From Bradyrhizobium sp. AZCC 2176 (GTDB lineage Bacteria; Pseudomonadota; Alphaproteobacteria; Rhizobiales; Xanthobacteraceae), in contig NZ_JAZHRX010000001.1 in NCBI RefSeq assembly GCF_036924645.1, forward strand, positions 2,232,001 to 2,296,000: a stretch of DNA of 64,000 bases, read 5' to 3'. The notes beneath the pieces are model-generated. The model searched no databases, was not told the DNA's origin, and was given only the letters and a program-made list of their open reading frames with translations. Positions 52,005 through 62,000 of this stretch are shown here, one piece after another (the first letter of the stretch is position 1; each line of letters starts with the position of its first letter). The position numbers and the translations under genes are program-made.

Positions 52005-52775
52005 CTAAGAAGCCGGTTTAGGTCTCCGCGCGTCCACAATGCGCAAGAGGTGCGAAGCCAAGAGGAGCCGATCCTTCGCGTCGTCCAGATCAATTGCCAG
52101 TTTCCGGTGGGAGACTGGATTTCGGTAGGCATTCATCGCGCCGATGAAGAGTGTTTGCAAACCCAAGCGCTCCTTCTGAGGCTTGGTCGTATCCCGATCG
52201 CCCAATGGGCCATTGTCGGGATCGAAGGCCTTCTTCATCAAGGCGTCTCCATAATCCTTCGCGTCATAGCCACCTGCCAGGCGCACGGCATCCTCCACGG
52301 TCACGAACGCATCCCGCACGGCATCGGCAAGGTCGCCTTGCGAGGTGGTGTTCGTGCTGCGCACGATTGCGTTCCATGCTTTCTCGCGGATGTCTGGATG
52401 CAGAAGGGATTTTGGGAACGCCGCCGCGTCCAGCAAACGCTGCATGTCTTGACCTTCGGCGACCCCTAACCCCTTTGGAGTGAAGTCGCGCCAACCGTGC
52501 ACGCCGTTTATGCCGGCGGAGCGCTCTATGAGGCCTTCTCGCTCCAGCCAATTCCAGGCGGAGTTGACGTGACGCTTGACCTGATCACTCGCCGGATACG
52601 GATAATCCTTCCCATTAATCACCTCCGACGCGTCCGGTTGGGTTACGCTCTCTGGGACAAAACCAGCCGCTTGCCGCTGATCGAGCGCCATCTTCAAGAG
52701 GACCGGCCCCAAAACCTCTGGAGCAAGTTTCAGCACATAATCGGGGTTTGGAAACTTTGAAAAGAGCGACGGCAT
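52005..52775 (-). CDS. HEPN-domain protein of the Ymh/TIGR02391 type
   Basis: This 256-residue protein ends with a Ymh-like C-terminal domain: RSTNTTSQGDLADAVRDAF is at its start and LFIGAMNAYRNPVSHR at its end. RNPVSH fits the R-x4-H motif of HEPN ribonucleases. The N-terminal 100 residues contain a winged-helix-like part (VNSAWNWLEREGLIERSAG). The family is associated with abortive infection. It lies 80 bases after the helicase gene and 16 before the exonuclease gene, so it could be the RNA-cleaving effector of this block. Confidence 0.75.
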   Translation of the reverse strand: MPSLFSKFPNPDYVLKLAPEVLGPVLLKMALDQRQAAGFVPESVTQPDASEVINGKDYPYPASDQVKRHVNSAWNWLEREGLIERSAGINGVHGWRDFTPKGLGVAEGQDMQRLLDAAAFPKSLLHPDIREKAWNAIVRSTNTTSQGDLADAVRDAFVTVEDAVRLAGGYDAKDYGDALMKKAFDPDNGPLGDRDTTKPQKERLGLQTLFIGAMNAYRNPVSHRKLAIDLDDAKDRLLLASHLLRIVDARRPKPAS

Positions 52776-52855
52776 TGGGTCAAAACCTCAAGAAAGAAAT
52801 CAAATCTCACCAGCAGCGGATGTCGCGGGTCAACTCTAAATTCGCAGATGAGAGG

Positions 52856-55800
52856 TTACTGAACCTCCCGCCTAACGCTGAGCGACTCTGTCATTGATGG
52901 AGAAAGGTTCAGCGCAAGCCCCCGGGCTATGTCCGGACTGGCATCGATATGTTTTAGGAAGTTTATGAACGCCTCCGGATCTGGCTGGCCGATGCCAAGA
53001 CGATAAAACATCAAATCATCTTGCAATCTCTTCAGGCGCCGCGCACGAACACTGAAATCCATATTGAAGGTAATACTGGTCGGCTTCTCTGAGGCGGGCG
53101 TCCACCACTTTTGTAGCCCTATCCCGTCATCGGGCGCCAAATGTGCCCTCTCAAATAGCTCGATGAACGGACTATTCCTAGAGGCAGCTTTGTAAACTGA
53201 TGGCGAGTGCTGCGCGACAAAGGCACGACGTACCGTCAAGCTTGAGTAGCGAGATACCCTCCCTTCCCGCTGCTCAAACTCGACCGGTCCGACTGGAAGA
53301 TCCCAATGAACAATCATGTCACACCAATAGTGGAAATCTAGTCCTTCCTGCCCAATAGACGTCGTTGAGAGTACATGCGGCCAAAATGGCGAGTTAAACG
53401 CTCGACGTAGCGTGTCCGATCGCAATTTCTCATCCTTGCGATCGTGCCCTCCACCCCTTCGTTCTCCTCCAGAGAACGGAGCGGCAGCGTGAACGCGCAC
53501 AGGAGAATCCGATCCGCGACGACGAAGCCGGACCAACCCTGGTCGATCCAACAAGCCATTGCCCAATTCAACAATGAGCTCGCTCCCCTTCTTGTCACCG
53601 AGAGTCCGCAGCAATGCGAGCTGCTCATCGAGAACCGCCTCGAAACCTCCCTTCGTAAGCGCCATCATAAGAGACTGCGGATAGCGCTTCCTTGACCTAC
53701 CCACCACCGCGCGCTCAAAATAGCGCTGTCCCAAGTAGGTCCTCAATTTCGTCCAGCAAAAATCAAACGCTTTCTGAACAATCTTTTCGTCGAGGTTCTC
53801 GCGTACTTTCAGTGCGACGCCATGTCGTGCTAACGAACGAGCCACGATGGGACCGGGCGCCGACAGCAAGAATTCTGCCAAACGTTCAATTTCAATTGTC
53901 GAAATTTGAGTGATCTGTGGTGTCTTAGACCACACGTCAAGTGTGCTTAGTAGCGCCGGAATGCGAAGCGACCTTGTCAATTCCCGCGCTATCTGGCTGT
54001 TCCCACCAATTTCCAAAGCCACCGCTACCTTCCACGTCGGACGGGAAGGACCATTCTTGATCTCGATCCCTCGTTGCTCGATCCACACTCTGAGTTGCTT
54101 TGCCGCGTCGCGGACAATAGAGGATATTCCGAGGGCCGGGTCCTTCTTCGGCTCTATAGCCGCCGATAGCGATGGCCAAGGTGCGAACATCGCCAGTAAC
54201 CCATGATTGAGTCCGACATTCGGACGCAGATACGACTGCGTCTTGACCTTAACACCTCGCAACTTGGAGCCGATGGATGCTTCGTCGATTGGCAGACTAA
54301 GAAGAGCGCTGACCGCTGTTGGCACCGCTCGAAATTTGCTGAACAAGAGCACCTTGCCGCAGTTTCTGCTTTGATTTTCTGCCCAGGCTCCTTCCAGCGT
54401 CCACCATGGCAACGAGGGTTTCAACCACGGCAACTGCAATAGTTTAGCGTCGACAACAGAGTTGCTCAGCTGCCGAAACTGCGGATGTGCCGGCCGGGCC
54501 CTACTGTTCTCAATTGTTATCCGAGGTCGCCGCCTTGCTCTTAGAAGAGCCTTCCACACTCCGTAACCATGCAAGGTTTGCGCTGGATAGGGTACGGAGG
54601 ACCACAATGGAGTAGTCCACGAGCGCAAGCGGTCATTCTTAACAGCAGCCACTGAGGTAGCGAGATGTCTGAAGACCTCGATATCCGCTGACTCGATGGA
54701 AGTTGGAAGCGCGCATCTGACAAATTGATCGTCCGTTAGTGCGAGAGCTCGCTCAGTCCGCGCGATCACAGGTTTGAATATGGCTTCCAGTTGCCGTTTA
54801 GCCAGAAGAATGCGTTGCTTGGCCTGGTCGACCTCCTCCCTGCTCGCGAGCGCTCTGTGATATGCGCTTATGGATTCTGTTACCCTTCTCGCAAGGCTGT
54901 CGCCTTCTGGTCCATAGAGAAACTTTACGAGCTCTATCAGAGACCCGTAGCGCTGCCCTGGATTAATTTGTGATCCGTCAAGGCGGCTGAGTTTGTAGGG
55001 AGTCGCCGAAAGCAGAAGGACAGCTGGAGAACGCCCGCCATTTCCATTTAACAAAGCGTCAATAAGAATCTTATGGACCCGCTGTCGATCCGCCAGGATT
55101 TTGCCAGCGCGCTGCTGCTCAATCGACGCCGACTTTTTAGACAAGTTACCGCGGCTCGGTACGATGAGATCGGCGTAGCGGTGAAATTCATCTAGGATCA
55201 ACAGATCGGGAGAGGTCCTCTTTCGGCTAAGCGCGGCAAGAACCAGCGCACTCCGGCATCGCGCCACGAACTCCAACGGATCCTTTGTCCACTCGAGCCA
55301 CGATCGCATTTCGGGCTCGAGATGCCCTCCGTCACAATTGAATATCGCTCGTAAAGCCTGATCAAAAGAAGAAGCAAGCGGAGAGACATCGTCGCTTGAT
55401 GCCTCAAACAGTGGCGTCTTAGCACCTCGGTTGCTCTCCAACATTCGAAGGTCGCGAACAAGGTCGGGATAGCCACGCCTGATCAGGTTCCAAATAAGCG
55501 ACCGTTCCTGCTTCCTTCCAGTTCTTGCGCCCGGCTTCCAGCAGGGCAAGCTTGTCTCTGGGGTCAACGAAAGGACACGAAACCCGTTTCCACTCGGTGG
55601 CGGACTCCAAAGAGAAAGCGAGAGCCGATCTGCTCCCGCGGACTGCTCTGTCCTGGTCAGGCCGGTAAGGGCCGCAAACTTGTCGCGATTCTGCGCGGCA
55701 ATTTCCAAACTCGGACAAAGATAGAAGATGTTTAGAGAATGACCCGATGGCTTGAGGCGTTCGGCGACCGCCCGAGCCACGATGGTTTTTCCCAAGCCAA

Positions 55801-55894
55801 CTTCGTCCGCAACGAGAAACCGGCGCGATCCCGTTGAGAGCGCGCTCACTGCGGCGTCGACGGTTGCCCGCTGGAATAACTGAAGCCTAGTCAT
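52856..55894 (-). CDS. Superfamily 2 helicase
   Basis: This is a 1012-residue SNF2/DEAD-like helicase. Walker A is ADEVGLGKTIVARAV near residue 30, the DExH box is LILDEFHRYADL near residue 230, motif III is LLLSATPYKL, and motifs V and VI are SIGQEGLDFH and QREGRVSRYS near residues 860-900. An unusually long insert of about 450 residues separates the two RecA lobes. It overlaps the PLD gene by four bases. With the PLD and DUF6361-like proteins it forms a three-gene unit that I suspect is an anti-phage system. Confidence 0.88.
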   Translation of the reverse strand: MTRLQLFQRATVDAAVSALSTGSRRFLVADEVGLGKTIVARAVAERLKPSGHSLNIFYLCPSLEIAAQNRDKFAALTGLTRTEQSAGADRLSLSLWSPPPSGNGFRVLSLTPETSLPCWKPGARTGRKQERSLIWNLIRRGYPDLVRDLRMLESNRGAKTPLFEASSDDVSPLASSFDQALRAIFNCDGGHLEPEMRSWLEWTKDPLEFVARCRSALVLAALSRKRTSPDLLILDEFHRYADLIVPSRGNLSKKSASIEQQRAGKILADRQRVHKILIDALLNGNGGRSPAVLLLSATPYKLSRLDGSQINPGQRYGSLIELVKFLYGPEGDSLARRVTESISAYHRALASREEVDQAKQRILLAKRQLEAIFKPVIARTERALALTDDQFVRCALPTSIESADIEVFRHLATSVAAVKNDRLRSWTTPLWSSVPYPAQTLHGYGVWKALLRARRRPRITIENSRARPAHPQFRQLSNSVVDAKLLQLPWLKPSLPWWTLEGAWAENQSRNCGKVLLFSKFRAVPTAVSALLSLPIDEASIGSKLRGVKVKTQSYLRPNVGLNHGLLAMFAPWPSLSAAIEPKKDPALGISSIVRDAAKQLRVWIEQRGIEIKNGPSRPTWKVAVALEIGGNSQIARELTRSLRIPALLSTLDVWSKTPQITQISTIEIERLAEFLLSAPGPIVARSLARHGVALKVRENLDEKIVQKAFDFCWTKLRTYLGQRYFERAVVGRSRKRYPQSLMMALTKGGFEAVLDEQLALLRTLGDKKGSELIVELGNGLLDRPGLVRLRRRGSDSPVRVHAAAPFSGGERRGGGHDRKDEKLRSDTLRRAFNSPFWPHVLSTTSIGQEGLDFHYWCDMIVHWDLPVGPVEFEQREGRVSRYSSLTVRRAFVAQHSPSVYKAASRNSPFIELFERAHLAPDDGIGLQKWWTPASEKPTSITFNMDFSVRARRLKRLQDDLMFYRLGIGQPDPEAFINFLKHIDASPDIARGLALNLSPSMTESLSVRREVQ

Positions 55895-57696
55895 AACGTC
55901 TCGGCTGATAGCGCTTCGGTTACGGCCGCCCAGAATTTCTCAATTTCCGCGAGCTCCCTGCTCGCTGTCTCCCGCTCTGCGCCTGGGGGACCCGACTCAA
56001 TTTCTTCTCTGAACGCCACAATCATCGAGCTTACATCTGGTACGCGACGTTCAAATTCCTGGGGATTTCGAGCCCAGCGCGTCAACACATGCTCGAGGGA
56101 AAAACCACTATCGAAAGCACTTGCGGGACGACTGCCAGTGTTTGGATTTGGCTCTCCAGTCCATCTCTCGGCCTCGGCAGGAACAACACCTTCTAGGGTT
56201 GCACGGAACCAATCCTTGAATCTGCCAACCCCGACGTATGCCGCGATGGCGGCTCTATCGCGGATCTCAGGCTCAAACCCTGAACACGCGACCAGTTGCG
56301 TCCAGAGTCGACTTACGCTGGGGTCCGACCTCGACGTCGCTTCGAATACCACAAATGACGTTCGACTCTTGATCGGTAACTCGCTCTGGCAAATCACCAG
56401 TGCGCGCGAATTGGACGGCCAGTGCACCTTGGTAGCAGGCAGCGAGAATAGCTCAACAGTAAGCAGGTTACGGGAAAGAAATTCATCGAGATCGCCATTA
56501 ACGTTTAGAACAGCGCTCGACTGGCCGATGTCCAATCGGAATTCCAAGTTGGCCAAATCACTAACATCCTCATCGAGGGCCCTCTGCGCAGGGTCGTGAC
56601 CCGGTTCTTCGGTATCTTGCAAGCTTGCCCGCGACTGGCATGCGAAGTAGTTGACAAGCGCTTCTTGGATTTTGGGGTCACTTAGTTCAAGTTCGGCTGT
56701 CACTTCCGCATTCGGTCCGTTCAAACCACGCCGAGTTAAATTTGCGCTCCCGATGAATAAAACCGCCTTCGTTCCTCGCGATTGTAGGATGAGCTTCGCA
56801 TGAAGGCCTCGTGCCGGCACGAAATCCTCAAATTCAGCCTGAGCCGTTTCTACCGGTGTTTCGCTGGAATCGAGCCCTAACGGCTCCGGAGGCGCCATGA
56901 CCCGAATGTCCATTTCATCGGGGTATGTAAGCTTACTAGCTGACTCCTCCGTCGTCAGAATCCCAATCGAGTCGCCTCCGGCGAACGCCAACGCTTGGGA
57001 AATTCCCTCTCTGTCTACGAAAGGACTTATGGCAATCGTCCTGCGTTTGCGAGACGCCTCGGAAAGAAACGGCCTTACTGTACCTGCCTGACGCCAATGG
57101 ATCCTGACAACCTTTACGCCCCTCGGCGCTTGCCACCGTACTTCTTTCAATTCCTCGATCACCGCGCCAGGCATGTCGTCCGGCGTCAGCAGTCCATCGA
57201 TCAAGTCTGCCATGCCTGCCATTTGGCCACCCCGGCCACCATCAAGCCTACCTATCAGCAGCAAGCCCGCTTCGAGATCCCGAGACCCCGTCAAGTTCCT
57301 ACTACCGATCCAAAATCGCCAAGTAACCTTGCCCTCCTTCAAGTATCTCACGAAAGCAAACTTTGGATGCCAAGATGCCATTCTTTGGTTTGTAGAAATT
57401 TGTCGTATCATTCCGTCGAGGACGATCAGGATTGCATGATGTCTCTTCGGAACGACAATCCGGCTCTTTTGACAAAGCACCTTGAGTCGACCCGACATCT
57501 TTCGAAAGGCATCGATCAATCCGACTGGTCCTGTTTCGAACTCTTCGTCGGCCTTTCCTCCAAGTGCTAGGACTAGTCCTAGGAGGGTTACTAAATCGAG
57601 CGAGTAGGTCGCCACAGCAGCATTCGTGACCACCGCGTCAACGTCAGGCTTTAGTACATCAAACAACGAATACGAACTCTCCTGATCAAAACTCAT
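55891..57696 (-). CDS. Phospholipase D-family nuclease-like protein
   Basis: This is a 601-residue protein with two PLD-type active-site halves. The first is SWHPKFAFVRYL followed by WIGSRNLTGSRD; the second is LHAKLILQS followed by FIGSANLTRRGL. Both keep His and Lys of HxK and the downstream GSxN, though the classical Asp of HKD is not obvious. The ATG at 57696 is preferred because it overlaps the previous stop (ATGA); a TTG at 57735 is also in frame. PLD-fold nucleases pair with helicases in several defence systems, such as DISARM. No methylase or DUF1998 gene is present here. Confidence 0.8.
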   Translation of the reverse strand: MSFDQESSYSLFDVLKPDVDAVVTNAAVATYSLDLVTLLGLVLALGGKADEEFETGPVGLIDAFRKMSGRLKVLCQKSRIVVPKRHHAILIVLDGMIRQISTNQRMASWHPKFAFVRYLKEGKVTWRFWIGSRNLTGSRDLEAGLLLIGRLDGGRGGQMAGMADLIDGLLTPDDMPGAVIEELKEVRWQAPRGVKVVRIHWRQAGTVRPFLSEASRKRRTIAISPFVDREGISQALAFAGGDSIGILTTEESASKLTYPDEMDIRVMAPPEPLGLDSSETPVETAQAEFEDFVPARGLHAKLILQSRGTKAVLFIGSANLTRRGLNGPNAEVTAELELSDPKIQEALVNYFACQSRASLQDTEEPGHDPAQRALDEDVSDLANLEFRLDIGQSSAVLNVNGDLDEFLSRNLLTVELFSLPATKVHWPSNSRALVICQSELPIKSRTSFVVFEATSRSDPSVSRLWTQLVACSGFEPEIRDRAAIAAYVGVGRFKDWFRATLEGVVPAEAERWTGEPNPNTGSRPASAFDSGFSLEHVLTRWARNPQEFERRVPDVSSMIVAFREEIESGPPGAERETASRELAEIEKFWAAVTEALSAETL

Positions 57697-58928
57697 GCCG
57701 ACAGGTCTTTCAGGAACGTACTTACAATTGGCCAACGATAATTGAGCGGTTGAGCAGGGTCGCTAACTGTCCAAAGCTCCCGCCTTTTTGCCGCCGCCGG
57801 TGCGAGCATTGCTCGCGAATTCTTCAGGCTGATCTCGCGTTGCAAAAATAGCGGCTTGAGCTGATCGAAGCCTCCCCCGACGTAGGACCATTCTTGGACT
57901 TCTCGGAGCAAGTCGATGAGCTGTTTGTCAATTTGCTGTAGTCGGTCCGCTTGACGTAGGTCAAATTCCAGCTCCTTAAGATCGAGGGATAGGGCATGCG
58001 TCCGGTGCTCGAGCCGCAGCTTTTCAAGGAAGTCCATGTGGATCTTGGAGCTTTGGCTTCCTCTTACATCCGCATTTTTTAGTTCTTCGATCATTGCAGC
58101 ATAGAGCGCTCGCCCAATGCAGACCAAAGAAGCTGCCTTTCGGGCCCGCTCCAACGCCTCCTTGTCGTCAGCCGAGGCCAAGCCGGACACTCTTGCACTC
58201 CACATGCTCTTTGGCACGATGCCAGCGCGGGCGATCTTCGACATCAGAGGTTCTGACGCCGCCGACACTTCGATCGCAGACCTCCATCTGTCCTTGATGA
58301 GCTTTGATTCTTGGGACGTGAGCTGGAACGACAACTGGGAGTTTCCCTTAGTCCACCCGTCGGGCTGCGGAGGCAGGTCAACGAAGATGGGCTCATGATC
58401 TTCATGGGCGAGCTCATCCTTTCGCTTTGCGCTTGACCAATCTATCCAGTGCGCATGCAGCTCTGCCTGACCAGGCGCCTGCGTCGTATTTTCCCGACGA
58501 CGAAGCAGACCCCAAAGCTTCAGGGCGCTCCAGTAAATGCCGCTCGGCATCAAGACAGGTTCAGCACCCACTTTGAACCGCGTCCATCCAATTATGCCGG
58601 AGCGGTAGGGATTGTTGAAATTGAGTAAAAGCTTCTTGCCAGTCCGAACTTCTATTTTGCGAAGTGCCTCAACAGGAAAGGCTTGCGACCGGTGAGACCG
58701 CAGAAGCTCATCGTAAGCCCAGCAAATAAACCAAATGTATCGGAGTCGAGTTTGCTGAACCGACGTTCCGGGGAAGAATCGATTCGCGTAGGCAAAGTGT
58801 ATTGGCCCAAACCCCAACTCATCACGCGTTCCTTCAGCGGCGCTGGCAGAGAGCCTCCGTTCGGCGACGGCACGATCAGCCTCCGAGAGAACGACCCATC
58901 CGAGATTCGGTACGACCAAACGAGCCAT
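57693..58928 (-). CDS. DUF6361-like protein, first gene of the PLD/helicase operon
   Basis: This 411-residue protein begins LGWVVLSEADRAVAERRLSA and continues with LGFGPIHFAYANRFFPGTS, LRYIWFICWAYDEL and GIIGWTRFKVG. I associate this with DUF6361, a family seen next to PLD and helicase genes; the assignment is from memory. The protein is mainly helical, without a catalytic motif I can name. It is translationally coupled to the PLD gene. It may be the sensor or scaffold of the three-gene unit. Confidence 0.68.
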   Translation of the reverse strand: MARLVVPNLGWVVLSEADRAVAERRLSASAAEGTRDELGFGPIHFAYANRFFPGTSVQQTRLRYIWFICWAYDELLRSHRSQAFPVEALRKIEVRTGKKLLLNFNNPYRSGIIGWTRFKVGAEPVLMPSGIYWSALKLWGLLRRRENTTQAPGQAELHAHWIDWSSAKRKDELAHEDHEPIFVDLPPQPDGWTKGNSQLSFQLTSQESKLIKDRWRSAIEVSAASEPLMSKIARAGIVPKSMWSARVSGLASADDKEALERARKAASLVCIGRALYAAMIEELKNADVRGSQSSKIHMDFLEKLRLEHRTHALSLDLKELEFDLRQADRLQQIDKQLIDLLREVQEWSYVGGGFDQLKPLFLQREISLKNSRAMLAPAAAKRRELWTVSDPAQPLNYRWPIVSTFLKDLSA

Positions 58929-59044
58929 GAAAACTGTTCCCCAACAATGAATTTCCTTTTACAGCCTTGCCTCAAGAAGCGTTAATTGCGCTGTTCGCTT
59001 TCAAGACAGATATCACGCTGACAATTTTGTTCGCATGGACCGCA

Positions 59045-62000
59045 CTAGAGCGGATCCGCCAATTCCAAATATCGGCAAAACGCGTTCGCCAGTTGCATTT
59101 GGCGCGGCGTTCGGCAGTCGACTTCAAATAGCCGCGGACAGGCAACCATGATGCAAAGGCATTTTGCGCGCGAAGTGGCCACGTTCAGACGGTTCGCGCT
59201 ATAGAGAAACTCCATCCCGCGCGGTGCGTCGTTATGACTCGATGTTGCCATCGAATAGATAGCGATTGGCGCCTCCTGTCCTTGAAACTTGTCGACGGTG
59301 CCGATGCGTGCGCCCGGCAATCGCTCTTGAAGTTCGAAGACCTGCGCGTTGTAGGGAGCGATGATTAGGATATCCTGCAGCCCAATGGCAGCCTCCTTCC
59401 CCGCGCCATCAACCCAGCTTGCCTTGCTGCTGAGGATTTCATCGACAAGCTCTTTGATCTCGTCCGCCTCTTCGGGAGAGGAATTCTGGTTACCCTCGTG
59501 CTGTACGGCAAGATAACGAAGGCCGGCGCCGTTTACGCGACTCGAAGACCTTATCTCCTGCCGCTCCAATCCAGCGCGCGAGCGAAGTCGAGCCTCATAG
59601 AAGAGTTCAGACGTGAAGGCGCAGATGTCGGGGTGCAAGCGCCAGGTCTCCTCAAGAAAGAGTCCGCGACTTGTGTCGATGGTTGCGTGCTCGCCTAGGA
59701 CGTGGTCAAGCGCCGACACTGCTACGCCATCCGGATGACTTCCCTGTATCGGCTGCTCAAGCTGCCTTGGATCCCCTAGAAGGGCGATACTTTCGGCCGC
59801 TTGCGACACGGCCAGTACATTCGCAAGTGACATTTGCGCCGCTTCGTCCACGAACAAAACATCCACGGTGCCTGCAGCGTCTGGACGTGCCCAAAACCAG
59901 CTGGTCGCGCCGCCCACTTGGCTGCCATTCCCGAGCCCGTCAATGAATTCCGAATTTTTAGTCGTCAGTTGAAGCCGCGGCAAAGAGGCGGGCTCGTCCG
60001 AGACCTTTTGTATGCACTGAATAGCCAATTGCTCTTCGGCGGCCGCTTCCAGGGATTTGTTGAGCAGATGGCGAATGACCTTGTGACTGTTAGCTGTGAT
60101 ACCAACCGTCCGCTTGTCGCGCACAAGCGCACAGATCATACGCGCACCTGCATGGGTTTTGCCAGCTCCCGGCGGCCCCTGTACCGGAAATGCGCTCTGA
60201 TCAAGTGAGAGCGCCGCGCGCATCGCAGTTGTCAGCGATGGCTCGCCAGCTTGCTGCAACGCCTGACCGCGAAGGCGTGGAGCGACTTTGAGCAGCAAGT
60301 CCCGAGCGGCACGATAGGCGCCCGGCCCAATGATCCCGTGATTCGCCACATGCTCGCCGATCCGGAACACGGATTCGGCAAGAACCTGATTGTTGACGAG
60401 CTTGTGCGCGAACACGGCCTCGGGATGAAGATTCGCGGTGTCCTGGCGCTTTTTCACGTCGACGGTTCTGTCGTCATTGGAAATCGCGACGACGCTGCCA
60501 AACTTGTCCCCCCCAACAGATTTCAAATCATCATCGGCACGAACATCGGTTTCTTGGATCGTGAATCTGTACCGGTGGATTGGGGCCTTCACCGTTCCAC
60601 CAACTCCGCCGAGAAAGGCCAGCCCTCCCAAGCCCGCGCGCTCATGCAATAGATCCTCGGCCGACAAGTCGCTCAGCCGGAAGTACTCCCACCAAACCGC
60701 CTTGTTCTCGCGGCCGAAGAAATCGAGCAAATGAGCCAGTAACCAGCGCGCTTGCTGCTCCGTGCTGCGTTCAGTCACGTCGTCGGGGACGTCGCTGGTC
60801 AACCGCGCCGCAAGTCCGGCAACCCTGCGTTTCCAAGCACTGAGATCTTCGCCAATTTCAGCCGCTTTCGGATGCGGCCGATCGATCATCTTGCCTTGAG
60901 CGATCAGCCCGTCCCGCAATCCCTCAAGCCAGTCCCGCAAGGCGCGCGTCGAGGCACAGTCGTCGCGGTTGTAGCCGGTAATGGCCGCCTGGTCGCCCGG
61001 GTCAATTCCATCGGCGTCGAGCAATTCGAGGCAGGCCTGCACCCGTGCCATGGCACCGCCGACATCGATCAGCGGGACCGTGCGATCAAATTGGTACAGC
61101 GGCTCCAGTTTCTTGATCGAATAACTCTCGACGCTCGCGCGGACGCTCTGCCGGACAATGGCGTACAAGTCCACGAACACGCCCGCCCGAAGCAGGTTAT
61201 CGACCTCGTCCTCTCGCGTGGCGTACCGCCCCATCAGACGCTTCAACGCGGCCGGCTCATAGGGCGCGAAGTGATAGATGTGCAAGCCGGGGTGCTTGGC
61301 CCGCCGCTCCGTGACGAAGTCGATGAAGCGCTCAAACGCGGCGCGTTCGTGTTGTCGTGTAGTAACCCAGTCGCCGACATAAGCGTCCGAGCCGTCGTCC
61401 TTGGCATAGAGATAGCCGAACAGGAACTCGAGCCCACCGCCGTCCACGAACGGATCGCCCTCGAAATCGAAAAAGATGTCGCCGGGCGACGGCTCAGGCA
61501 GCCGAAACAAGCCAAATTCCGCGACTAGCGGCAGCGCCTCGTGAAGCAGCTGGCCCGCGCTGCGCCCCTCGACCTGGAGTCTCGCCTGCTCGCGCACCCT
61601 CTCGTAGCTTGGCGCAGTCCCCCGATCAGGCCGCCATTGCAGTGGGATAGGCAGTCTGGCCAGGGCGGCCATTGTGCCCACACCTCGCCGGACCAGTTCC
61701 TCAATCTGGGTCTTGGCTATCCCTGCGACAAGCGACAGGTGATCGTCGGCGCGCCGCCTCGAAGCACAGGGCTCGCGCCATCGACAGACCTCGCAGTGCT
61801 CGATCGGGTCGGGATAGAGGCTGTCATGCGGGGGCACAGCCGCAAAGGTCTCCAAGCTTCGCCTGATGCGCCGGTAGAACGCCGCAAAATCGGCCACGCG
61901 ATAGGCCTCCGGCAGGTACTCCGTCCCGGGCGTCACGACATGGGCCGACTCCGGGACCTTCTGCTGCATGGTCGCCAATAGGTCCGAGTAGAGGCTGAGC

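Noticed and set aside
52856..57696. Helicase plus PLD pair as a DISARM system
   Set aside because: DISARM also needs a DUF1998 protein and usually a methyltransferase; neither is nearby, and the upstream partner is a DUF6361-like protein.
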